From: Candidatus Terraquivivens tengchongensis
GTDB lineage: Archaea > Thermoproteota > Nitrososphaeria_A > Caldarchaeales > Wolframiiraptoraceae
Direction: 5' to 3'
Assembly: GCA_023268355.1 (NCBI GenBank)
Contig: JALNJK010000004.1
Span: 1 to 64,000 of the forward strand
Length of the DNA: 64,000 nucleotides
Shown: positions 40,407-49,038 of the stretch, in pieces
Numbering within the stretch: the first letter of the stretch is position 1
How the letters are laid out: the number at the start of each line of letters is the position of its first letter
Position numbers and translations under genes: made by a program
Notes under the pieces: generated by a model
The model's input: only the letters and a program-made list of their open reading frames with translations
Told to the model about the DNA's origin: nothing
Databases searched by the model: none

Positions 40407-41108
40407 TTAGTGATTAAAGTTCAAGCTTTTTACAATCTTTGTCGCCTCTTCAAGGTCTTTATGAGTATCTATGCTTATCCATTCACATTCGTTAAACGGT
40501 ACGGCTTTAAGCAATCCTCGGCTCGCCAACTCTGGGAAAGTAGTCTTCTCCAAATCACCCTGTTGCGGTAAGTAGTTGAAGACCTTAGGGGTAAAGGCAT
40601 AAACGCCGGCGTTTATCCAATAATCGGAAAGTCTAGGTTTCTCCTTAAACTCATTTATTCTAAGCGTAGTGTTATTGAAGCTTACTACACCATACGGTGA
40701 TGGTAAAGGAATTACGGCTATAGCTCCCACAACGTCATCTCGAAGTATTTTGATTAACTCTATCGGATTTAGATTCGTCAACACGTCACCATTAACTACG
40801 ATAAACGCCTCTTCTTTACTGAGAAACTGTATCGTGTTGTTGAGAGCTCCACCGGTCCCTAGTGGTTCATCCTCCACGACATATCCTACCCTTACGCCGA
40901 ACTTTTGACCGCTACCGATGTCCTCCATAATCTTTTCCTTTAAGTGACCGGCGCATATTATTATATCACTGATGCCGTGAGCTTTCAACCATTCAAATTG
41001 CCAACAGAGTATCGGTTTTCCTAAAACATTGAGTAATGGTTTTGGAACGTTCTCGGTCAGGGGTCTGAGCCTCTTCCCATAACCGCCTGCGAGAATTACT
41101 GCTTTCAG
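40407..41108 (-). CDS. Sugar-1-phosphate nucleotidyltransferase with apparent CTG start
   Basis: A 233-aa nucleotidyltransferase. The catalytic N-terminus 'KAVILAGGYGKRLRPLTENV' lies directly behind CTG at 41108-41106, and the codon before that CTG is TAG. The frame has no ATG, GTG or TTG until 'LKAHGISDII' (TTG 40988), which would delete the active-site loop, so CTG is the likely start. GGGTG lies 6 nt before it and a - strand TATA (TTTATATATC, 41150-41141) fits. Further motifs are 'GTGGALNN', 'VVNGDVLTN' and 'NAGVYAF'. The sugar is unknown; RmlA-, GalU- and GDP-mannose-type enzymes share these motifs. Confidence 0.82.
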   Translation of the reverse strand: MKAVILAGGYGKRLRPLTENVPKPLLNVLGKPILCWQFEWLKAHGISDIIICAGHLKEKIMEDIGSGQKFGVRVGYVVEDEPLGTGGALNNTIQFLSKEEAFIVVNGDVLTNLNPIELIKILRDDVVGAIAVIPLPSPYGVVSFNNTTLRINEFKEKPRLSDYWINAGVYAFTPKVFNYLPQQGDLEKTTFPELASRGLLKAVPFNECEWISIDTHKDLEEATKIVKSLNFNH

Positions 41109-41162
41109 CTATAACACCCTACTTCTTCACAAAGTGTCAAGATATATAAAACTAGCTAAGCG

Positions 41163-42605
41163 TCACCTCTTCAACCTTACCTTTTGTCCCTCTTTCGTAT
41201 CTTCGATGAATATTCCGACTTCTTTTAGACCTTCCCTGATACGATCGCTCAAATCATACATGCCCCTTTTCCTTAATTCTTCCCTGAGATCGAGTAGTAT
41301 CTTCAAAACCTCTGAAACGATTAAATTGTCTATCGTTATCTCTGGTTTAAAGTCCTGTAGAAGACCTATAGAGTTGCAAAGTTCTAGTATTGTATTGTAG
41401 TAGGCATCAATCCCTGCTTTTGTTACAACTTTTGATGAAAGATACGCATTCGCTTTATGTATTAGTTCGTGAAGTACGGAGAGAGCCTCGGGGGTGTTAA
41501 AATCCATCTCCATGGCCTTTATAAATCTCTCCCTCATTTCTGCACAAATTCTTGATACCGTTTCATCATTCCCAGGACGAGCCCCCTCTGTTTCATAATA
41601 CAGCTCTCTCAACGTAGACCTAATCCTATCGACGCTGTCCGCTGCCCTCTTTATGGCTTCTTCATTATAATCTATGTTGCTTCTGTAGTGTGAAGAGAGC
41701 ACGAAAAACCTTATGGCGTCAGCGTCGTACTTTTTCAGCACCTCCTTTATTGTCACGAAGTTTCCTAAGGATTTTGACATCTTTTCACCAGCTATCGTTA
41801 AATAGCCTGTATGGAGCCAATACTTGACAAAAGGTTTCTTACCTGTAAAGGCCTCTGACTGAGCTATCTCGTTCTCATGATGGGGCAGTATGAGCTCTTG
41901 CCCTCCACCATGAATGTCTATCTGCGGCCCCAAGTATTTCATACTCATGACGGAGCACTCTATGTGCCATCCAGGGAACCCTTCGCCCCATATGCTAGGC
42001 CACTTTAGGAGATATCCCTTTTCAGCTTTCTTCCAAAGTGCGAAGTCGGCCGGGTTCTTCTTTCTTGGGTCAGGTTCTATCCTATGCTTAATGAGTTCTT
42101 CATACTTGATTCCGGAGAGCCTACCGTAATCTGGGAATTTGGAGACATCGAAGTACACGTTACCGTCTACTTCATACGCATACCCTTTTTCTATTAGCGT
42201 TTTGATCATCTCGATCATATCCAGTATATGCATCGTTGCTCTAGGTTGTATGTTCGGTCTTCTGAGCTTTAATGCATCCATGTCCTCAAAGAACATCAAC
42301 ATGTACTTATCCACGAGCTCCATGGGTTCGAGCTTTTCCCTAGCAGCCCCCTCGAGTATTCTATCCCTCCCAGACTCCTCCCTTATGTGCCCGACATCAG
42401 TGATATTCCTAACATAGAACACCCTATACCCTCGATACTCAAGAAATCTTATTATGGCGTCAAATGCTATGTAAGTTCTTGCATGACCCAAGTGTGCCAC
42501 ATCTTGAACAGTCGGCCCGCATACGTACATTTTTACAAGGTTACCTTCGAAAGGTTCGAAATTTTCCAGCCGCCTGGTAAGAGTATTATAAACCTTTATT
42601 ACCAT
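41163..42605 (-). CDS. cysS: Cysteinyl-tRNA synthetase
   Basis: A 480-aa class I synthetase. 'YVCGPTVQDVAHLGHARTY' carries the first zinc cysteine and the HIGH-type motif; 'HIECSVMSMKYLG' holds the second cysteine; 'HHENEIAQSEAF' the zinc histidine; 'GEKMSKSLGNFV' is KMSKS. The DALR-like domain and C-terminal anticodon-binding tail complete it. It charges tRNA-Cys. The gene starts at 42605, upstream of which is the promoter region it shares divergently with tfb. Length is usual for the archaeal/bacterial enzyme. Confidence 0.95.
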   Translation of the reverse strand: MVIKVYNTLTRRLENFEPFEGNLVKMYVCGPTVQDVAHLGHARTYIAFDAIIRFLEYRGYRVFYVRNITDVGHIREESGRDRILEGAAREKLEPMELVDKYMLMFFEDMDALKLRRPNIQPRATMHILDMIEMIKTLIEKGYAYEVDGNVYFDVSKFPDYGRLSGIKYEELIKHRIEPDPRKKNPADFALWKKAEKGYLLKWPSIWGEGFPGWHIECSVMSMKYLGPQIDIHGGGQELILPHHENEIAQSEAFTGKKPFVKYWLHTGYLTIAGEKMSKSLGNFVTIKEVLKKYDADAIRFFVLSSHYRSNIDYNEEAIKRAADSVDRIRSTLRELYYETEGARPGNDETVSRICAEMRERFIKAMEMDFNTPEALSVLHELIHKANAYLSSKVVTKAGIDAYYNTILELCNSIGLLQDFKPEITIDNLIVSEVLKILLDLREELRKRGMYDLSDRIREGLKEVGIFIEDTKEGQKVRLKR

Positions 42606-42739
42606 TTTCGAGACTCTCTTAATAGCGGTTGCTAATATCTTTAAGCTTCAACATTCTGTGCTTTTTGGCGAGCGATGTAAGGTCAGCTTCTAACCTAGAG
42701 GGTTTCTGCGTTATATTGCCGCTACATTAAAGCGAAAAG

Positions 42740-42792
42740 TTTATATACTAAATATGCGGATTTAGTTATAGATTTCGTAACCTTTATATAAA
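42740..42792 (+). promoter_or_regulatory. Two tandem TATA boxes before tfb
   Basis: TTTATATA at 42740-42747 and TTTATATAAA at 42783-42792. The first predicts transcription from about 42770, the second from about 42813, i.e. between the two candidate start codons of tfb (42804 and 42849). Confidence 0.55.
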
Positions 42793-42848
42793 AATTAGGT
42801 GGGATGGGAACGTCCGGTACTGATAGTAAAGAAGGGGTGAAAAAGCGT

Positions 42849-43796
42849 ATGCCAAAGATAAGGGGCTGGAAAGACGATATGGTCTGTCCAGAGTGCGGAA
42901 ACACAGCTCTGATAACCGATGCTAAGAGTGGTGAGGTAAGCTGCCCAGTCTGCGGTTACGTCATCCTTGAGAGAGATGTTGATTGGGGTCCTGAGTGGAG
43001 GAACATAGATGAAGAAGACGAGAGTCGCAGCAGAGTCGGTGCGCCACTCTCTATAATGTATAGAGACCATGGATTATCGACAGTCATTGAAAAAGTGGAT
43101 GAGGATGCTGCAGGAAGGAAACTTCCAAAAGAAGTTAAGGAGAAAATGCTGAGACTCAAGAAGCTTGATGCAATATCGCAGGTCAACACGTCTGAGACTA
43201 GAAACCTTCAGCAAGCAGTGAATATCCTTGAAATATACGTTGACAAGCTACACTTGTCGAAGGCAGTTGCAGAGAGGGCTATGCTGATATACAGGAATGC
43301 GTTAAAAGCTGGTCTCGTTCGTGGAAGGTCGATAAGGTCCATAATGGCCGCAGCGACTTACGCGGCGTGTAGAATGATGGACACACCAAGAGACCTAAGG
43401 GAGTTCGAGAAAGCTTATCCTGTGGTGAAGAGAAAGACGATAGCCCAGGGCTACCGCCTACTCCTGAAGCATTTGAATCTTAAGGTGCCCGTTGCCGACC
43501 CCAAGATCTACCTATACAAGATAGCGTCAAAGTTAGGTTTGGAAGAAAGAGTAGTCCAAGAGGCTATCAAGGTACTGGCATCAGCCTCATCGAAAGGTGC
43601 AACTGTGGGGAAGGATCCTGTAGGTATGGCGGCAGCGGCACTCTATATGGCATGTCAAGAGACGGATCAAAACGTAACGCAGAAGGATATAGCAAGGGCG
43701 GCTGGTGTGACAGAGGTAACAGTCCGCAACAGGTTCAAGGGTCTAAAGGACGTCTTGGAAGGTGTAACATCCACACAGACTCCTGCCACCAATTAA
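42849..43796 (+). CDS. tfb: Transcription initiation factor IIB (TFB)
   Basis: A 315-aa TFB that bridges TBP-TATA and RNA polymerase. Zinc ribbon: 'VCPECGNTALITDAKSGEVS' then 'CPVCGYV'. B-finger/linker: 'DWGPEWRNIDEEDESRSRVG'. Two cyclin folds follow, with 'RSIRSIMAAATYAACRMMDT' and 'GKDPVGMAAAALYMACQE'; the C-terminal HTH that reads the BRE is 'QKDIARAAGVTEVTVRNRFK'. I prefer ATG 42849, preceded by GGGGTGA (42834-42840) 8 nt upstream; ATG 42804 would add 15 residues and lies near or before the transcription start of the closer TATA. Confidence 0.95.
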   Translation: MPKIRGWKDDMVCPECGNTALITDAKSGEVSCPVCGYVILERDVDWGPEWRNIDEEDESRSRVGAPLSIMYRDHGLSTVIEKVDEDAAGRKLPKEVKEKMLRLKKLDAISQVNTSETRNLQQAVNILEIYVDKLHLSKAVAERAMLIYRNALKAGLVRGRSIRSIMAAATYAACRMMDTPRDLREFEKAYPVVKRKTIAQGYRLLLKHLNLKVPVADPKIYLYKIASKLGLEERVVQEAIKVLASASSKGATVGKDPVGMAAAALYMACQETDQNVTQKDIARAAGVTEVTVRNRFKGLKDVLEGVTSTQTPATN

Positions 43797-43809
43797 GCAT
43801 GTTTTAGCC

Positions 43810-44118
43810 CTATATCACGTCAATGTTTTCAGGTTGTATGCCCATATTCACTAGAATTTCTTTTACTTTTTCTCTATGGTCGCCCTGAAGGATTATGACG
43901 CCATCCTTAAGGGCACCGCCACATGCACATGCTGATTTTAGTTTTGAGGCTATCTCCATCAGATCTTTCTTATTACCGTCCAAACCTTCTATAATGGTAG
44001 ATACTTTGCCCCATTTCCTCAGCTCTAGTTTCACCCTGACATGCTGTTGTTCACGGCTTATCGTCTCGCAAACGCAAATCGATGTTGGTAGCCCACAACG
44101 CGGACAGATATCCGGCAT
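43810..44118 (-). CDS. Translation initiation factor aIF1 (SUI1)
   Basis: A 102-aa SUI1-domain protein that guards start-codon selection on the small subunit. 'VRVKLELRKWGKVSTIIEGL' (about 28-47) is the beta-hairpin/loop that faces the P site; 'ASKLKSACACGGALKDGVII' followed by 'LQGDHREKVKEIL' is the SUI1 core. The N-terminal 'CPRCGLPTSICVC' is the usual archaeal cysteine extension. It is convergent with tfb (13 nt apart). Start ATG at 44118. Confidence 0.93.
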   Translation of the reverse strand: MPDICPRCGLPTSICVCETISREQQHVRVKLELRKWGKVSTIIEGLDGNKKDLMEIASKLKSACACGGALKDGVIILQGDHREKVKEILVNMGIQPENIDVI

Positions 44119-44214
44119 TACACACTCTCCTTAGCAGAAGGATAATATAACCTTTTGTAAATTTAAACTTAACCTTAACTTATTACTACATCTTCCCATT
44201 TATGAGTAGATGGT

Positions 44215-44931
44215 TTATATACCATGGCATGAACCTTTGGTTTCATAATCTGACTTTTTCTTTAGGTACTCGTCTTTACTTGCGTGTAGCCTGGCAGGTA
44301 TGCCTTTAACAACAACGTTGGGTGGGACATCCCTCGTAACCACGGCGCCAGCGGCAACAACCGCTCCTTTTCCAATTGTTATGCCAGCTAGCAAGATCGC
44401 TCCGCAACCTATCGAAGCATCGTCTTCTACACGCACTCCAAGTAGCTTTCTACTCGGCGGATATAGGTCATTCGTCACCCTTACGCCTGGTCCCAAAAAT
44501 ACGTTATCGCCAATTTCGGTTAAATGAGGCAAATACACCATCGATTCTACCCTAACATTATTGCCGATCTTTACGGAGCCATCGAGTTGAGTCCCTGTGC
44601 CTACGACGCAATTATTGCCTATTCGTGAACCAGATCTTATTAGAACGTTATGCCCCGTCTCCACATAATTTCCTATATTTACATCTTCGTATATTATGGT
44701 GCCACACCTTACAATACACTTATCACCTATTCTAGCACCGTTGCTTAAATCATCTAAAATTTCGAGTACATGTTGACTTTCAAATCTTGCTTTTATGAGC
44801 TTGCTTCTAGAAGGATAGCCTACCACAACGTTAGTATCGATGAACGTGCCGTTACCGATGTAACTGCTACCGAATACATAGCAGCCATGAGATAAGTACC
44901 CTCTCACGGTCGCCCTTTTCGAGATGAACAT
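44215..44931 (-). CDS. Left-handed beta-helix acyltransferase (hexapeptide repeat)
   Basis: A 238-aa protein made largely of hexapeptide repeats ([LIV]-G-x-x-x-x), e.g. 'IGNYVETGHNVLIRSGSRIG', 'VKIGNNVRVESMVYLPHLTE' and 'IGCGAILLAGITIGKGAVVA'. 'VTRDVPPNVVVKGIPARLH' is the standard end of WbbJ/WlbB-like sugar N- or O-acetyltransferases, and 'ETGHNVLI' carries the likely catalytic histidine. It probably acts on a nucleotide sugar for glycan assembly, in line with the nucleotidyltransferase and PMT-like genes within 4 kb. It has no recognised operon partner. Confidence 0.85.
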   Translation of the reverse strand: MFISKRATVRGYLSHGCYVFGSSYIGNGTFIDTNVVVGYPSRSKLIKARFESQHVLEILDDLSNGARIGDKCIVRCGTIIYEDVNIGNYVETGHNVLIRSGSRIGNNCVVGTGTQLDGSVKIGNNVRVESMVYLPHLTEIGDNVFLGPGVRVTNDLYPPSRKLLGVRVEDDASIGCGAILLAGITIGKGAVVAAGAVVTRDVPPNVVVKGIPARLHASKDEYLKKKSDYETKGSCHGI

Positions 44932-45033
44932 GTATTTTTATTGAACCCGTGCCAATATAACCGTTTTCGGCTTGATAGGTGTCAAACATAACTTTAAAGT
45001 ACTTCATATTAAACAAAATATCATTAATGAACG

Positions 45034-46047
45034 GTGGACCTCTTGGTCTTCAAACTCTCTGTAGAGTTTACACCAAAATGGCATACTTCTATGCTTAAGG
45101 ATTTAGCTGGACTGATCGACGAGCTTGGTTTTGATACGATTTGGGTCAGCGACCACTATCATAACAGAAATGTATTCATCGTTTTAAGTGTTATCGCGTC
45201 AGCTACTCACCGCGCTAAAATAGGTCCTGCAGTGCTAAGCCCATATCTACACCATCCGGCATACATAGCCCAAAGTATCTTAACCCTAGCGGATTTAGCG
45301 AAAGGTAGGGTTGTATGCGGTATAGGTGCGGGCGACTTCCTGAGCCTTATGCAACTAGGTTTTGAAAGACTTAACCCAGTACGTGTTGTAAGGGATGCGT
45401 TACTTTCAGTCAGGATACTGCTAAAGGGGAACGCCCTTAATGTTTACAGTCCAGCGTTCAAGTTAATCAACGCAAAGCTAAACTTCGGAGATCAGAATAA
45501 CATTCCCATATACGTGGGTGCCCAGGGTGACAACATGCTTAAGATGGCGGCACGCCTTGCCGATGGTATACTCGTAAACTTCTCCGATGAGGATATGTTA
45601 AGGTATGCGTATAATTTGATATACCGCACAATCGCGGACGCTGGAAGGAACCCCTCAAATATCGACGTAGTAGCCCATACGTCTGTCTCAATCTCCGATG
45701 ACGTCTCACTTGCGAAAAAAGCAGCGTTACCGTATGCCGCGTATATACTTGCAGGTTCTAGCGATACGATCCTCGAACGATTGGACGTAAGTATAGAAAA
45801 GGCATCGAAGATTAGGTCGGCTATCCTACGTATGGATCTCCAAGAGGCTAAGTCTTTTGTTGAGGATGAGGTTGACAAATTCGCAATTTACGGAACGTCT
45901 GAGCAGGTAGCTGAAAAGCTTCTCGCTATACGGTCTCTAGGCTACGAACACATAGTCATCGGTTCACCAATTGGACCTGACCTACAAAAAGCAGTGGTGC
46001 TTCTGAATACTGAGGTGTTACCGAGACTAAAGGATGAAGAGGATTAA
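45034..46047 (+). CDS. F420-dependent methylenetetrahydromethanopterin reductase-like (Mer-like) luciferase-family enzyme
   Basis: A 337-aa LLM-class TIM-barrel oxidoreductase. 'LAGLIDELGFDTIWVSDHYH' is the classic opening of F420-dependent family members, 'LSPYLHHPAYIAQSILTLAD' and 'GRVVCGIGAGDFLSLMQLGF' follow, and 'IPIYVGAQGDNMLKMAARLA' with 'DGILVN' binds the cofactor phosphate. Archaeal Mer and F420-dependent alcohol or glucose dehydrogenases share these. Mer is the nearest by overall pattern, but without other C1-pathway genes the substrate is unproven. GTG start at 45034, apparently with a very short leader. CofC and CofD in this window show that the cell makes F420. Confidence 0.78.
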   Translation: MDLLVFKLSVEFTPKWHTSMLKDLAGLIDELGFDTIWVSDHYHNRNVFIVLSVIASATHRAKIGPAVLSPYLHHPAYIAQSILTLADLAKGRVVCGIGAGDFLSLMQLGFERLNPVRVVRDALLSVRILLKGNALNVYSPAFKLINAKLNFGDQNNIPIYVGAQGDNMLKMAARLADGILVNFSDEDMLRYAYNLIYRTIADAGRNPSNIDVVAHTSVSISDDVSLAKKAALPYAAYILAGSSDTILERLDVSIEKASKIRSAILRMDLQEAKSFVEDEVDKFAIYGTSEQVAEKLLAIRSLGYEHIVIGSPIGPDLQKAVVLLNTEVLPRLKDEED

Positions 46048-46077
46048 AGTAAGGTCTTGCCTATGGGATGATGGGGG

Positions 46078-47667
46078 ATGATGACGAAGGAGGCTTTGAT
46101 GAAAGATTTTGTGAAAGCCCTTATGGATAGGTGTAATGAAGGTGCTAGCGATAACATTTCAAGACTTAAGATATCTGTCGCTAAAGAGCTGAACCTTGGT
46201 TACGTACCATCAAACTTAGAGATTCTGAGCATGGTTACGGATGAGAGCGATAGAAAGAAGCTTGCCCGCATATTAAGGGTTAAGCCAGTTAGAACAATCT
46301 CCGGCATATCTGTAGTTACCGTTGTTACACCTCCAAGCAGATGTCCGCACGGCAGATGCATATATTGTCCTGGAGGTATTGAGTATAGTACGCCCCAGAG
46401 CTACACCGGCGAGGAAGCCGCAGTTAAATTGGCTAGTATGAGCTCATACGATCCCTATCTTCAGGCAAGAAAAAAGGTTGAAATTTTACGCTCTATGGGT
46501 CACGATGTTGACAAGGTCGAGATTATAATAATAGGCGGTACATTCACAGCTTTCCCTAACGATTTCCAGCGCTATTTTCTGAAGCGTTGTGTAGAAGCGA
46601 TAGCTGAGCTGAACGCCACGACGCTCGAGGAGGCTTTAACTAAGGCAGAATCCAGCAATAGAAGGGTATCTGGAATAACCGTGGAGACAAGACCTGATTG
46701 CGTTTCGTTAGAACAAGCAAACGCCCTTCTTGAGATGGGCGTAACTAGAGTGGAGTTGGGCGTTCAGGCACTTGATGATGAAGTCTATAGAATTTGCAAG
46801 AGGAGCCATACTGTTGCTGATGTCGTTACATCTACTAGAATATTGAAGGATTTGGCATTCAAAGTTTGCTACCATATTATGCCCAACCTACCAGGCTCGA
46901 GCTACGAGAAGGACTTGAAAATGTTCAAGGAGATGTTCGAGAACCCTAGCTTTAGGCCAGATATGCTGAAAATCTATCCAACACTAGTCCTTCCAGGTAC
47001 TGAGCTTTACGAAATGTGGCAGAAAGGTGAATACAGGTCTTATGATGACGAGGAGTTAGTCAACCTTCTCTGCGAGTGGTTTAGCATGGTACCTCCTTAT
47101 GTTAGGATAATCAGGGTCCAGAGGGAAATACCGCTCCGGTTGGCAGTTGCAGGAAATAGGTTATACAACTTAAGGGAAATAGTCGAAAGAAGATTAAAAG
47201 ACATGGGTCGGCCTTGCAGATGTATAAGGTGTCGCGAGGTCGGTCATAAAGCCTTGAAGGAAGGAATCTATCCAGACATGGACCATATAGAGCTAAGGAT
47301 CATGAAATATGAAGCGTCAAACGGTTTAGAATACTTCCTCTCATACGAGGACGTGAAGAATGATATACTTCTCGGCTTCATTAGGCTAAGGATGCCGTCA
47401 GAAGTATTGAGACCTGAATTGGAGGGTGCGGCCTTGGTGAGGGAATTACATGTGTATGGTCAGATGACACCAGTAGGTAGTGAACCGTCGGATAGGAGCT
47501 GGCAGCATAGGGGTTTCGGCTCGAAACTACTATCCGAGGCGGAAAGGATCTCAATTGAAGAAGGATACAGAAAGGTTGTCGTTATAAGCGGCATAGGTGT
47601 CAGGGAGTACTACTACAGGCATGGGTATGTAAAGGAAGGACCTTATGTCACGAAAAAACTCTGCTAA
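46078..47667 (+). CDS. elp3: Elp3: radical SAM / acetyltransferase tRNA U34 modification enzyme
   Basis: A 529-aa archaeal Elp3 that makes the cm5U34 precursor of wobble uridines. The radical SAM cluster motif is 'CPHGRCIYCPGG' (C-x4-C-x2-C); 'SPQSYTGEEPAAxR'-like 'STPQSYTGEEAAVKLASM' follows; 'GGTFTAFP' and 'GVTRVELGVQ' are SAM-binding regions. Zinc-binding 'CRCIRCREVG' lies mid-protein. The C-terminal GNAT domain has 'ELHVYGQMTPVG', 'QHRGFGSKLLSEAERIS' and 'YYRHGYVKEGPYV'. Archaea have Elp3 without the other Elongator subunits, and I see none here. Two adjacent ATGs (46078, 46081) are possible starts. Confidence 0.95.
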   Translation: MMTKEALMKDFVKALMDRCNEGASDNISRLKISVAKELNLGYVPSNLEILSMVTDESDRKKLARILRVKPVRTISGISVVTVVTPPSRCPHGRCIYCPGGIEYSTPQSYTGEEAAVKLASMSSYDPYLQARKKVEILRSMGHDVDKVEIIIIGGTFTAFPNDFQRYFLKRCVEAIAELNATTLEEALTKAESSNRRVSGITVETRPDCVSLEQANALLEMGVTRVELGVQALDDEVYRICKRSHTVADVVTSTRILKDLAFKVCYHIMPNLPGSSYEKDLKMFKEMFENPSFRPDMLKIYPTLVLPGTELYEMWQKGEYRSYDDEELVNLLCEWFSMVPPYVRIIRVQREIPLRLAVAGNRLYNLREIVERRLKDMGRPCRCIRCREVGHKALKEGIYPDMDHIELRIMKYEASNGLEYFLSYEDVKNDILLGFIRLRMPSEVLRPELEGAALVRELHVYGQMTPVGSEPSDRSWQHRGFGSKLLSEAERISIEEGYRKVVVISGIGVREYYYRHGYVKEGPYVTKKLC

Positions 47668-47681
47668 AAGTTGAGCAAGTT

Positions 47682-48992
47682 ATGCGCTTCAAAGTTCCCC
47701 TTTTAATGATGAGGATGTATGAGTTTTTCCAAAAATACTTCATTATAACATTAACGGTTACGATTCTGGTTATTAAGCTGCTTATAGTGAACGTTCCAAA
47801 CCCATCTGCACCGCCTGAAGCATGTATGGATATGAAGGGCGAGGGTTGTGGCTTTATATTCGACGAGGCCCACTACATTCCGGCAGTAAGGAAGCTCATA
47901 AGGGGTGAAGCGGCAAACAACGAGCATCCTCCTCTCTCCAAGTTCATTATAATGATGGGTATGCTGCTCTTTGGTGACGATGTGGGCAACGCGGTTGGGT
48001 GGAGGGTCTTCATAGCGGTTTTTGGTGCGATATCTGTAATGACTGTCGGCTTCATAGCTCAGGAACTTTCTAACAAAAAGTCGATAGGTTGTATTGCATC
48101 ACTATTATTTGCTACAGACGTCATGTCATTTAATTTAAGCTCTGTAGCCATGCTTGACGCGCCCGCCATGACCTTTTCCCTTATCGCGGTCTACTTCACC
48201 CTCAAGAAGAGGTATGTTATGGCGGGTACGTTCATAAGCCTATCATTGCTTTGTAAGCTCAGCTTTTTGAATATGGTTGCCCCGATCTTAATAATAGTCA
48301 TCGTGCAGAGTCTTAAAGGACGGGCGAGTAAGTTAGACAAGATTTCGTCACTGTTCGGGAATCTTGGTAAGATTCTCCTACCAGCAGTTGCCATTTTTCT
48401 CTTTGGGTTATGGGTCTATGACTACTTGTACGGCGCTTTTCAAACACCTTTTGATCACATTAAATTCATGTTAAACTATCACAGCACGCTCAAGTATACA
48501 AACTCGTCTAATGTTGACATGCCATTATCATGGATAAACCCGATAAGCCCTTTCAAGCCCGCGCCTTACTATGTAGAAACAGTTAAATCAGATTCGGCCG
48601 TTTATCATCCTATTGCTTACTGGGGGATTTATAGTCCGCTATGGTGGTCAATATGGCCTCTCGTCCCTGTCTATATCTATAAGCTGGTGCTTAACATCAA
48701 GATGAGGCAGCCTGTCTTTAGCGAGGTCTTAATCCTGAGTTGGGTGGCGTTCACTTACTTGCCATACTTTCCAATAGCACACATCTTAGAACGTTGGGTC
48801 TTTTCGTTTTACTTCTACACGACAGTACCGGCACTTGCGATCGGCATAAGCCGATTTAACGAATGGGGTGATTGGATGGCAACGGTACTAATAGCGATAA
48901 TGTCTGCCCAACTCGTTTGGTTTTTTATATGGTTCCCGGTAAAAAACGATGTTTACATAACAATCTTAAGGTTGTTGAATTTGCCCGCATAA
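47682..48992 (+). CDS. Membrane glycosyltransferase, PMT/GT39-like (dolichyl-phosphate-mannose mannosyltransferase family)
   Basis: A 436-aa polytopic protein with about nine or ten membrane helices. 'FIFDEAHYIPAVRKLIRGEA' places the catalytic D-E at the first extracellular loop, and 'NNEHPPLSKFIIMMGMLLFG' is the PMT motif (N-x-E-H-P-P-L-x-K). 'SSVAMLDAPAMTFSLIAVYF' is the next conserved segment (the LD motif). It should transfer a sugar from a dolichyl-phosphate donor to protein or lipid on the outer face. It follows elp3 by 14 nt and may be co-transcribed, with no functional link. It converges on metK. Confidence 0.85.
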   Translation: MRFKVPLLMMRMYEFFQKYFIITLTVTILVIKLLIVNVPNPSAPPEACMDMKGEGCGFIFDEAHYIPAVRKLIRGEAANNEHPPLSKFIIMMGMLLFGDDVGNAVGWRVFIAVFGAISVMTVGFIAQELSNKKSIGCIASLLFATDVMSFNLSSVAMLDAPAMTFSLIAVYFTLKKRYVMAGTFISLSLLCKLSFLNMVAPILIIVIVQSLKGRASKLDKISSLFGNLGKILLPAVAIFLFGLWVYDYLYGAFQTPFDHIKFMLNYHSTLKYTNSSNVDMPLSWINPISPFKPAPYYVETVKSDSAVYHPIAYWGIYSPLWWSIWPLVPVYIYKLVLNIKMRQPVFSEVLILSWVAFTYLPYFPIAHILERWVFSFYFYTTVPALAIGISRFNEWGDWMATVLIAIMSAQLVWFFIWFPVKNDVYITILRLLNLPA

Positions 48993-49038
48993 TGAAGCCC
49001 CTCGAAAAATAATAAGTAAATATCAGCTTGTTGTATTT

